Shown: positions 7,412 through 13,087 of the stretch, piece by piece
Layout of the letters: each line of letters begins with the position of its first letter
Position numbering within the stretch: the first letter of the stretch is position 1
Assembly: GCA_003453515.1 (NCBI GenBank)
Contig: DMLD01000015.1
Location: 1-13,087, forward strand
Length of the DNA: 13,087 nt
Reading direction: 5' to 3'
DNA from: Lachnospiraceae bacterium
GTDB lineage: Bacteria; Bacillota; Clostridia; Lachnospirales; Lachnospiraceae
The notes under the pieces: generated by a model
What the model was told of the DNA's origin: nothing
Seen by the model: the letters and a program-made list of their open reading frames with translations, nothing else
Databases searched by the model: none
Program-made: the position numbers and the translations under genes

Positions 7412-9625
7412 GGCACGTATACGTTCGCACAGTGAGGAATATCTCTTTCCCTCGGACTCATTGGATATCATCCTCCTGATCACCGGCTCATCGCCGATTA
7501 TGAACACACAGCGCTGTCCCCTTGTCACAGCCGTATACAAAATGTTTCTGGTCATGAGCGGCCTCGGCCCTCCAAGCAGCGGAAGTATGATGACCGGATA
7601 CTCGCTTCCCTGTGACTTGTGTATCGTGACGGCATAAGCAAGCTCCAGTTCATCCAAATTGGCACTGCCGTATATCACATGCTTATCATCGTCAAAGCAG
7701 ACCTCTATCTCCTTGAACTCGTTGTCGACCCTCTCGACAACGCCTATGTCTCCGTTGAATACTCCCTGTCCCTCCTCGATGACAACTCTGCCCGCACCGT
7801 ATATTCTGTATGCTAGCTTGTAGTTGTTCTTTATCTGCATGACCTTGTCCCCCTCGCGAAAGACGGTATCATGAGCCTTGTATTCTCTTTTGTCCGGCGA
7901 GGGAGGGTTGAGCCCCCTCTGCAAAACGAGATTACAGTTTTTGACGCCCGTCTCGCCGTTTTTCATGGGACAGAGCACCTGCACCTCATACGGCTTGCAG
8001 CCGTAGTAGTTTCCCGTCCTGACTATGGACTCGCATATCATATTGAGTATCATCGAAGGATCAGTGCTCTCCACAAAGAAGAAATCCCCGTCCTTTTTGT
8101 TCTTCAGCTCTATCTGCTCGCCCGCCAGTATCTTGTGCGCGTTTACGACTATATCGCTTTCCATGGCTTGTCTGAATATCTTTGTAAGCTCTACCACAGA
8201 AAAATGTCCTGATGCTATGATATCCTTCAAAACATTGCCCGGTCCGACGCTTGGAAGCTGATTGACATCTCCGACAAGTATCAGACGAGTCGTCACGGTT
8301 ATCGCATTCAACAGCTGAGTGAACAGGTGTATATCCACCATGGACATCTCATCAACTATGACGACATCCGTTTCCAGCGGATTCTCGGCATTTCTCTGGA
8401 ACCTCTCCGCTCTTTGATACGTGTCACCGTCCGTCGGTGCTCCGCTGAACTCGAGCAGCCTGTGGATGGTCTGTGCCGGATATCCGGTCGCCTCCTCCAT
8501 CCTCTTCGCCGCGCGACCGGTCGGAGCCGCCATCAGTATATGCAAATTCTCATTCATGAGAACCTTTATAAGTGTTTTTATCGTGGTCGTCTTGCCGGTA
8601 CCGGGTCCGCCCGTGATGACGCTCACGCCGCGTCTCATGGCAGAAAGTATCGCGTTCCTTTGGTTTTCATCGAGATTCTCACCAAGCTTTGACTCCTGCT
8701 TCGCTATCTGCTTAAGCAGCTCCTCATCGTCTCCCCCGAAATCTATATCGAGATCTATGAGCATCCTCGCCGAGTTCAGCTCCGCGTAATACAGTCTCGG
8801 AGTATATATGCGTCTGTCCTCTCCGTCGTTGACACAGATCACGACCTTGTCCATGATCATCACGGCAAGCACATCCCTTACGATATCCTCCACGACTTCA
8901 AGCTGCCTTATCCCCTCGCGAACAAGCACGGTCTCGGGAAGATAGACATGTCCCTCTCCGCCCGCGATACCCAAAAGATACACAAGACCTGCCCTGATCC
9001 TGCCGGGTGAATCCTTGGAAAACCCTATCTTGACTGCGATCTCATCCGCCTTCTTGAACCCGATCCCCGATATATCCTCAGCCAGACGATACGGATTGGT
9101 CTTTACGATATTGTAGAGCTCATCCCCGTATTCCGCATATATCCTGACAGCAATGCTGCCGCTGACCCCGTATTTTTGCAGGAACATGAGAGCGGAACGC
9201 ATCTGCCTCTGCTCTCCAAATGCAGCCGATATCTCTCTTGCCTTTTTATCCGATATCCCCTTGACCAAAGCCAGCTCCTCCGGTCTGTGCTCCATGATAT
9301 CAAAGGTCCGGTCTCCGAATCTGTCTACTATCCTCGCAGCCAGCCCGCCCCGTATACCCTTGACGGCACCGGAGGATAAATATCTCAGTATTGCCACCTC
9401 GTTATCCGGCTCGGTTATCTCGTAGCTTATCACCTTCAGCTGCTCATCATAGAGCCTGTGGAGAGTCATCTCGCCCTCGACCTGAACATACTCTCCCTCG
9501 TTTATGAACGGAAAGTGACCCGTGCAGGTGAGCGTATCCCCGTCATGTGTCTCCAGCTCAAAAACAGTATAGCTGTTGTCTTCGTCATGGTATATGATAT
9601 GGGTTATATAGCCCTTAGCTTCCAA
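7397..9625 (-). CDS. recD2: RecD2-type SF1B DNA helicase (RecD-like, without RecBC)
   Basis: 5'-to-3' DNA helicase of the RecD2 class, found in bacteria without a partnered RecBCD; linked in Bacillus and Deinococcus to repair and replication-fork maintenance. With a 742-residue reading, an N-terminal OB-like part (1-75) is followed by tandem helix-hairpin-helix segments (VKGIRGGLAARIVDRFG; LVKGISDKKAREI; ISGIGFKKADEIAVKIG), then the helicase core: Walker A GGPGTGKT (339-346), Walker B VVIVDEMSM (DE at 425-426), GDVNQLPSVGPG (452-463), TIHKSQGSEYP (667-677), LYTAVTRGQR (696-705). Key motifs are intact. An ATG at 9643 has no properly spaced ribosome binding site; the TTG at 9625 has AGAGGAG eight bases upstream and gives MEAKGYITHIIY, a typical family beginning, so TTG is preferred, with doubt. 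Confidence 0.94.
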   Translation of the reverse strand: MEAKGYITHIIYHDEDNSYTVFELETHDGDTLTCTGHFPFINEGEYVQVEGEMTLHRLYDEQLKVISYEITEPDNEVAILRYLSSGAVKGIRGGLAARIVDRFGDRTFDIMEHRPEELALVKGISDKKAREISAAFGEQRQMRSALMFLQKYGVSGSIAVRIYAEYGDELYNIVKTNPYRLAEDISGIGFKKADEIAVKIGFSKDSPGRIRAGLVYLLGIAGGEGHVYLPETVLVREGIRQLEVVEDIVRDVLAVMIMDKVVICVNDGEDRRIYTPRLYYAELNSARMLIDLDIDFGGDDEELLKQIAKQESKLGENLDENQRNAILSAMRRGVSVITGGPGTGKTTTIKTLIKVLMNENLHILMAAPTGRAAKRMEEATGYPAQTIHRLLEFSGAPTDGDTYQRAERFQRNAENPLETDVVIVDEMSMVDIHLFTQLLNAITVTTRLILVGDVNQLPSVGPGNVLKDIIASGHFSVVELTKIFRQAMESDIVVNAHKILAGEQIELKNKKDGDFFFVESTDPSMILNMICESIVRTGNYYGCKPYEVQVLCPMKNGETGVKNCNLVLQRGLNPPSPDKREYKAHDTVFREGDKVMQIKNNYKLAYRIYGAGRVVIEEGQGVFNGDIGVVERVDNEFKEIEVCFDDDKHVIYGSANLDELELAYAVTIHKSQGSEYPVIILPLLGGPRPLMTRNILYTAVTRGQRCVFIIGDEPVIRRMISNESEGKRYSSLCERIRAIALH

Positions 9626-9683
9626 GTATACATCTCCTCTCATGTTACCGGTCAGGCTGTCACCTCCCGTATCGAAGCCAGCC

Positions 9684-9697
9684 CATTTTCAAAAATG
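9684..9697. repeat. Short inverted repeat upstream of recD2
   Basis: CATTTT-CA-AAAATG, two perfect 6-bp arms around two bases, midway between the flagellar terminator and the recD2 start. It could be a binding site or a minor hairpin. I found no convincing promoter for recD2 in this 9626-9710 stretch, and no LexA-type GAAC-N4-GTTC site. Confidence 0.25.
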
Positions 9698-9710
9698 CTT
9701 TTATCCCAAG

Positions 9711-9735
9711 AAAAGGCGACCGGAATCCGCTCGCC
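9711..9735 (-). terminator. Intrinsic terminator of the flagellar rod cluster
   Basis: On the minus strand GGCGA-G-CGG-ATT-CCG-G-TCGCC forms a 5-bp plus 3-bp stem with one G-G mismatch and a 3-base loop, followed directly by TTTTCTT. It lies about 50 bp after the stop codon of the rod-binding gene and separates the flagellar genes from recD2. Confidence 0.8.
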
Positions 9736-9783
9736 TTCTTACTTGATTATATATCTTTATATCTGCTTTGTATCAGTATATCC

Positions 9784-10350
9784 TTATGCCATATCTCCGC
9801 TATCCGATCCAAGCAGCGCATCCGCAAACGACGCCTCAGTCGACAGTGCCGCAAGCTCAGCCTGCTGCTCAGAAGTCATATCCTTCACATCTTCGGCACT
9901 GAGACCTGTCATCGTCGAAGCAAGCTCGGCTGCCGCCTTGTCCTTCTCTGCCTGAGCGGCTGTCGTCGTATCATTGCTTATACCGAGCTTCTGATTGGTT
10001 ATACTCTGATAAAGCTGCTCCGCTATCCCCACTCCCTGTCCTGCTGACATCATCCTTTTGGCTATGTCCTGATAGTAATTGTCCTCGAACATATCGACAT
10101 AAGCCTGTGACGTGGCGTCCTCCTCCTCATCATCGGCAAGAAGCTTGGCGGATTCGTTCATTTTTTTGAATATCTGCTCTAGCATATATGCCTCAAAGTC
10201 CTTACACGCCTGGAGAGTATCCTCATCGTTATTTGCGGTCTCTATCTGATTTGACAGCTTGTTTGCCGCCGTCACATCAGCATTGTTGTATATATTCGCG
10301 GTGCTCATCATGGAAGTCATCGACGGATCAAGAGTTATTGCCATGGTCAT
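9784..10350 (-). CDS. flgJ: FlgJ-like flagellar rod-binding protein (no muramidase domain)
   Basis: A 188-residue protein corresponding to the N-terminal rod-binding domain of FlgJ, thought to act as a scaffold or cap for rod assembly. The domain spans about 46-118 (ACKDFEAYMLEQIFKKMNES, then YVDMFEDNYYQDIAKRM and GVGIAEQLYQSI). The C-terminal third is alanine- and glutamate-rich, and no peptidoglycan-hydrolase domain is present, unlike enterobacterial FlgJ. This split form is common in Firmicutes. The ATG at 10350 has AAGGA six bases before it; a second ATG two codons later fits a GGGGG run about equally. It follows the flgG-like gene by 18 bp and is the last gene before the terminator at 9711-9735. 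Confidence 0.88.
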   Translation of the reverse strand: MTMAITLDPSMTSMMSTANIYNNADVTAANKLSNQIETANNDEDTLQACKDFEAYMLEQIFKKMNESAKLLADDEEEDATSQAYVDMFEDNYYQDIAKRMMSAGQGVGIAEQLYQSITNQKLGISNDTTTAAQAEKDKAAAELASTMTGLSAEDVKDMTSEQQAELAALSTEASFADALLGSDSGDMA

Positions 10351-10368
10351 CCCCCTTCCTTGCGGTCA

Positions 10369-11181
10369 TCACGATCTCAGGTTGTTAGCCTGCTGCAGCA
10401 TCTCATCGGATGCCGTGATAGCCTTCGCGTTCATCTCGTAAGCACGCTGAGTTATGATCATGTTCACCATCTCATCAGCGGCATTCACATTTGACATCTC
10501 CAGATATCCCGACTTGATCTTGGAGCCGAGCGCGTACGCCGTCCATGTCGTCGGCTCGCCGGACGCATCGCTCTGTGCGTAGTTTGATCCGGCTATTTTT
10601 TCAAGACCTCCCGCATTGGGAAAGGTCGTAAGTCCTATTTGCAGCCCCAGATCGTAGCGGTTCCCCTCCTCATTGACATATGAGAGCTTGCCGTCCATAT
10701 CCACCTGAATGAGATCTGTCCTGTAGCCCTCTTCAAGATGAATGACGTTGCCCGCCGTGTCAAGCACCGGATTACCCTCACTGTCTGTCAGTGTTGTACC
10801 TCCGTCAGCATCGACAGCCATGACAAAATGTCCGTTTCTCGTGTAAGCCGTAGAGCCGTCCGTAAGTCTTACGCTGAAAAATCCCTCGCCCTGGATCGCA
10901 TAGTCGAACTCTCCGTGTGACTCTCCGAAGGCTCCCTGATGGAAATCCGAGGATATAGAACCTACCCTTGTTCCAAGTCCGACCTGTGCTCCGACAGGCT
11001 TGGGCTCTCCCGTAGTCGTAGTTGATTTTCTCTGAAGATTTTGATATATAAGCGACTTAAAATTCGCGGACTGTGTCTTATATCCGGTTGTATTGATGTT
11101 CGACAGGTTGTTGGCTGTCACATCGAGCGCTGTCTGCTGCCCGATCATGCCGCTCGCCGCTGTCCACAATGATCTCATCAT
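10369..11181 (-). CDS. flgG: Flagellar distal-rod protein, FlgG/FlhP-type
   Basis: Axial rod protein exported by the flagellar type III system, 270 residues. The N-terminal rod motif (SLWTAASGMIGQQTALDVTA, then NNLSNINTTGYK) and the C-terminal coil (LEMSNVNAADEMVNMI, then TQRAYEMNAKAI) mark the paired D0 helices typical of rod and hook proteins; the middle holds a beta-rich D1-like region with QGEGFFSVRLTDGSTAYTRN. It has the length usual for FlgG. The ATG at 11181 has AAGGGGG eight bases upstream; the ATG at 11187 is too close to it, and the one at 11178 is also possible. It follows the FlgF-like gene by about 38 bp in the same operon, corresponding to B. subtilis flhO-flhP. Confidence 0.93.
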   Translation of the reverse strand: MMRSLWTAASGMIGQQTALDVTANNLSNINTTGYKTQSANFKSLIYQNLQRKSTTTTGEPKPVGAQVGLGTRVGSISSDFHQGAFGESHGEFDYAIQGEGFFSVRLTDGSTAYTRNGHFVMAVDADGGTTLTDSEGNPVLDTAGNVIHLEEGYRTDLIQVDMDGKLSYVNEEGNRYDLGLQIGLTTFPNAGGLEKIAGSNYAQSDASGEPTTWTAYALGSKIKSGYLEMSNVNAADEMVNMIITQRAYEMNAKAITASDEMLQQANNLRS

Positions 11182-11219
11182 AGGCATATCCCCCTTAACA
11201 ATTTATCTGACAACTATCA

Positions 11220-11999
11220 TCAGCTTGATACCCTGCCTATCTCATTGGCAGCGTTCTGTAGCATCGAATCGTAGGAGCGAATGACCTTCTGATTCGCCTC
11301 GTACGCTCTGGTCACGGTGATCATGTCGACCATCTCCTTGACCACATTTACATTGGACTGCTCGGTATAGCCCTGTATCACCTGAGCTCTCGACTGTGTT
11401 ATCGTCGCACCGTCAACGGGCTCAAACAAGGTGTTTCCGAATTTTTTCAGGTATGAGTAGTCTGCAAAATCCACGACCTGCAATGTATCTATGACTTCTC
11501 CGTCGGCAGTTATCACTCCCTGCTCGGAGATAGTGACATGCTTAGCATCCGTGGGGACATATATATCTCCGCCATTGCCCTGTACGGCGTTTCCGTCCGC
11601 ATCGACAAGCTGTCCCTCCTTTGTAAGCATGAACCGTCCGTCTCTGGTATAGCGCGTGTGCGTCTCGCCGTCAGCACTCACGCAATTTACCGTAAAAAAG
11701 CCGCTGCCTGAAAGCGCGACATCATAAGTACCGCCCGTGCCGCGGATCGAGCCCTGTGCATGGTCGGTATATGTTTCGCCGATCTTCACCCCGAGAGAGA
11801 GGTGGCCGATCGCCTGATTATGGTAAGCCTGGGATCCATCCCTGATCTTGATATCGAGTACCTGATCGAACGCCTGAGAAGTAGACTTGTCAAGTTTGAA
11901 CCCGACGGTGGTCGCATTTGCCATGTTATTTGATAACACATCCATGCGCTTCTGCTCATTGACCATCCCTGTCCAAGCAGTGTAAAGACCTCGAAGCAT
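11220..11999 (-). CDS. flgF: Flagellar proximal-rod/hook-basal body protein, FlgF/FlhO-type
   Basis: Axial rod protein of 259 residues, exported by the flagellar secretion system. It begins MLRGLYTAWTGMVNEQKRMD with NNMANATTVGFK, the N-terminal rod motif, and ends with QSNVNVVKEMVDMITVTRAY and YEANQKVIRSYDSML, the C-terminal D0 coil. The middle carries LSGSGFFTVNC and TRDGRFMLTKEG, typical of the FlgE/F/G group. It is the first gene of the cluster and sits immediately downstream of mreB/mbl, the position of flhO after mbl in B. subtilis, which supports a FlgF/FlhO identity over FlgG. The start has a near-perfect AAGGAGGG six bases upstream. Candidate promoters lie in the upstream spacer. Confidence 0.92.
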   Translation of the reverse strand: MLRGLYTAWTGMVNEQKRMDVLSNNMANATTVGFKLDKSTSQAFDQVLDIKIRDGSQAYHNQAIGHLSLGVKIGETYTDHAQGSIRGTGGTYDVALSGSGFFTVNCVSADGETHTRYTRDGRFMLTKEGQLVDADGNAVQGNGGDIYVPTDAKHVTISEQGVITADGEVIDTLQVVDFADYSYLKKFGNTLFEPVDGATITQSRAQVIQGYTEQSNVNVVKEMVDMITVTRAYEANQKVIRSYDSMLQNAANEIGRVSS

Positions 12000-12042
12000 C
12001 CTTTACCCTCCTTGCCGTGCTCCCGCAGCCGCGACTGCACGA

Positions 12043-12051
12043 ATCATATCA
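12043..12051 (-). promoter_or_regulatory. Possible extended -10 promoter upstream of flgF
   Basis: On the minus strand TGA-TATGAT, an extended -10 with 5 of 6 matches in the hexamer. No recognisable -35 box sits at 16-18 bp. The predicted start is near 12036, about 37 nt before the flgF start codon. It overlaps neither the hairpin at 12112 nor the SigD-like site at 12070-12096. Confidence 0.35.
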
Positions 12052-12069
12052 GCAATTCCTTCATTACGA

Positions 12070-12096
12070 CTATCTGCACATGCGGATAATCTGTTA
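12070..12096 (-). promoter_or_regulatory. Candidate motility-sigma (SigD/sigma-28-like) promoter of the rod operon
   Basis: On the minus strand: TAAC (12096-12093), exactly 15 bases, then GCAGATAG (12077-12070). Compared with the Bacillus SigD pattern TAAA-N15-GCCGATAA/T this is 3 of 4 and 6 of 8 with the correct spacing. It lies 71-97 bp upstream of the flgF start codon, in the only gap ahead of the flagellar genes. A match of this quality could arise by chance, so this is a candidate. Confidence 0.45.
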
Positions 12097-12111
12097 CGTT
12101 TTATATCGACA

Positions 12112-12137
12112 AGAGGGGTTGAAAAATCAACCCCTCT
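12112..12137. terminator. Perfect hairpin between mreB and the flagellar genes
   Basis: AGAGGGGTTGA (12112-12122) pairs perfectly with TCAACCCCTCT (12127-12137) around an AAAA loop, an 11-bp stem. In the minus direction it lies 45 bp past the mreB stop and is followed only by TTGTCGATAT, a poor U-tract. On the plus strand it is followed, after five bases, by TTTTTTC, although no plus-strand gene is upstream. It probably limits readthrough from mreB into flgF. Confidence 0.6.
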
Positions 12138-12181
12138 GCTGCTTTTTTCTTTGAAAAAATATCCGGAAAAATAATCCGCTA

Positions 12182-13087
12182 TCAGACCTCGCTCACTCCA
12201 CCTGTGTTGCCGGCGAGGAACTCAACGTACATACCCGTACCTATCGCAACAGCCGTCATCGGATCCTCGGCAGTCATGGTCGTTATACCGGTCTTACTCT
12301 CTATCAGCTCCTCCAGTCCGTAGAGCAGTGAGCCTCCACCGGTAAGCACGATCCCGCGATCCGCGATATCGGCTGCAAGCTCCGGCGGCGTTTTTTCAAG
12401 GACGGAGTGTACCGCCTCAACTATCTGCGTACTCGGTCCCTTCAGTGCTTCCTCCGTCTCCTCGGATGTGACCGTGATGGTCTTGGGAAGACCGGTCACA
12501 AGGTTTCTTCCCCTCACATCGACCGACACACTCTCGGGACGCGGAAATACGGAACCTATCTTTATCTTGATATCCTCGGCTGTTCTCTCACCTATGAGAA
12601 GGTTGTGCTCCTTCCTCATGTGGCGAACCAGCGCGTCATCGAAGTCGTCTCCCGCTATCTTGATCGAGGCACTGACCACGGTACCTCCCAGCGATATGAC
12701 CGCAACATCAGACGTACCGCCGCCGATATCAACTATCATATTACCGCATGGTCTGGATATATCTATACCTGCACCGATGGCTGCCGCTATGGGCTCCTCG
12801 ATGATCTTGACATCTCTGGCACCCGCCTGGAATGCCGCATCCTCTACCGCCTTGCGCTCGACCTCCGTTACCTGTGAGGGCACGCATATACTGATAAGAG
12901 GCTTTCTGAAATGCTGCTTGCCTACTGCCTTTTGTATGAAATACTTAAGCATCTTCTCCGTCACCGTATAGTCGGAGATGACTCCCTGACGAAGCGGACG
13001 AATAGCTGTTATATTGCCGGGAGTCCTTCCAAGCATCTGTCTGGCTTCCTCACCGATCGCCTTGATACGGTTGGTGTCACGGTCAAA
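12182..13087 (-). CDS. mreB: MreB/Mbl actin-like rod-shape protein (5' end cut by the window edge)
   Basis: Cytoskeletal actin homologue that forms membrane-associated filaments guiding sidewall peptidoglycan synthesis. The reading frame is open to the window edge, giving 301 residues; the usual length of about 335-345 implies that roughly 35-40 N-terminal residues are missing, including the first phosphate loop. The fragment opens FDRDTNRIKAIGEEARQMLG, then has the phosphate-2 motif DIGGGTSD (120-127), KIAGDDFDDALVRHMRKEHN, and the adenosine motif GIVLTGGGSLLYG starting near 245. An internal ATG at 13036 is not the start, because clear family sequence precedes it. Its position directly before flgF/flhO mirrors B. 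subtilis mbl, so Mbl-type function is plausible, but sequence alone does not separate MreB from Mbl here. Confidence 0.95.
   Translation of the reverse strand, partial: FDRDTNRIKAIGEEARQMLGRTPGNITAIRPLRQGVISDYTVTEKMLKYFIQKAVGKQHFRKPLISICVPSQVTEVERKAVEDAAFQAGARDVKIIEEPIAAAIGAGIDISRPCGNMIVDIGGGTSDVAVISLGGTVVSASIKIAGDDFDDALVRHMRKEHNLLIGERTAEDIKIKIGSVFPRPESVSVDVRGRNLVTGLPKTITVTSEETEEALKGPSTQIVEAVHSVLEKTPPELAADIADRGIVLTGGGSLLYGLEELIESKTGITTMTAEDPMTAVAIGTGMYVEFLAGNTGGVSEV

Noticed and set aside
9684..9697. Possible SOS (LexA) box ahead of recD2
   Set aside because: The inverted repeat CATTTT/AAAATG does not match the GAAC-N4-GTTC Firmicute pattern.
12407..12971. Plus-strand ORFs of 156 and 167 residues opposite mreB
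   Set aside because: They lie antisense to a highly conserved actin-like gene; no independent support.
1..13087. Mobile elements, CRISPR arrays, tRNA/rRNA genes or a novel defence cassette
   Set aside because: I saw no transposase, integrase, phage or toxin-antitoxin genes, no regularly spaced repeats and no RNA gene signatures; all genes belong to common core or accessory families.

Overview
The window looks like a chromosomal segment of a motile, rod-shaped, low-to-moderate GC Firmicute, most likely a Lachnospiraceae-type Clostridium. The grounds are Bacillus/Clostridium-style gene order (mreB/mbl followed by two hook-rod genes and a rod-binding protein; comFC followed by a YvyF-type protein), strong AGGAGG-type ribosome binding sites, TTGACA/TATAAT-like promoters, and a clostridial-style chemoreceptor. 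The genus cannot be fixed from the sequence alone. All genes run on the minus strand except one LacI-type regulator. Every long ORF is either accounted for or overlaps a better gene in another frame, and no non-coding gap exceeds about 200 bp.

In transcription order from the right edge (minus strand): an actin-like MreB/Mbl gene cut by the window edge (13087-12182); a spacer with a perfect 11-bp hairpin and two candidate promoters, one resembling a motility sigma (SigD/sigma-28) site; then the three-gene flagellar rod cluster flgF/flhO, flgG/flhP and a FlgJ-like rod-binding protein (11999-9784), closed by an intrinsic terminator at 9711-9735. Next comes recD2 (9625-7397), a stand-alone SF1B helicase. 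Then a good extended -10 promoter drives an apparent operon comFC - yvyF - MATE exporter (7273-4627).

The only plus-strand gene is a LacI/GalR-family regulator (3594-4589). It converges on the second MATE gene, with a shared bidirectional hairpin, and diverges from the first MATE gene (3392-2022). The divergent spacer holds two well-formed sigma-A promoters back to back and repeated GC(A/G)A(A/T)ATCGCT elements that could be operators. Leftmost is a membrane chemoreceptor (1899-46) with its own promoter and the start of a terminator at the window edge.

The functional themes are motility (chemoreceptor, rod proteins, YvyF), cell shape (MreB/Mbl), DNA processing (RecD2, ComFC) and small-molecule export (two MATE transporters and a local regulator). 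I see no mobile element, CRISPR array, tRNA, rRNA or obvious novel defence system. The points most worth a second look are regulatory: the SigD-like site ahead of the rod genes, the candidate operators in the LacI/MATE spacer, and a MATE gene where flgM follows yvyF in Bacillus.
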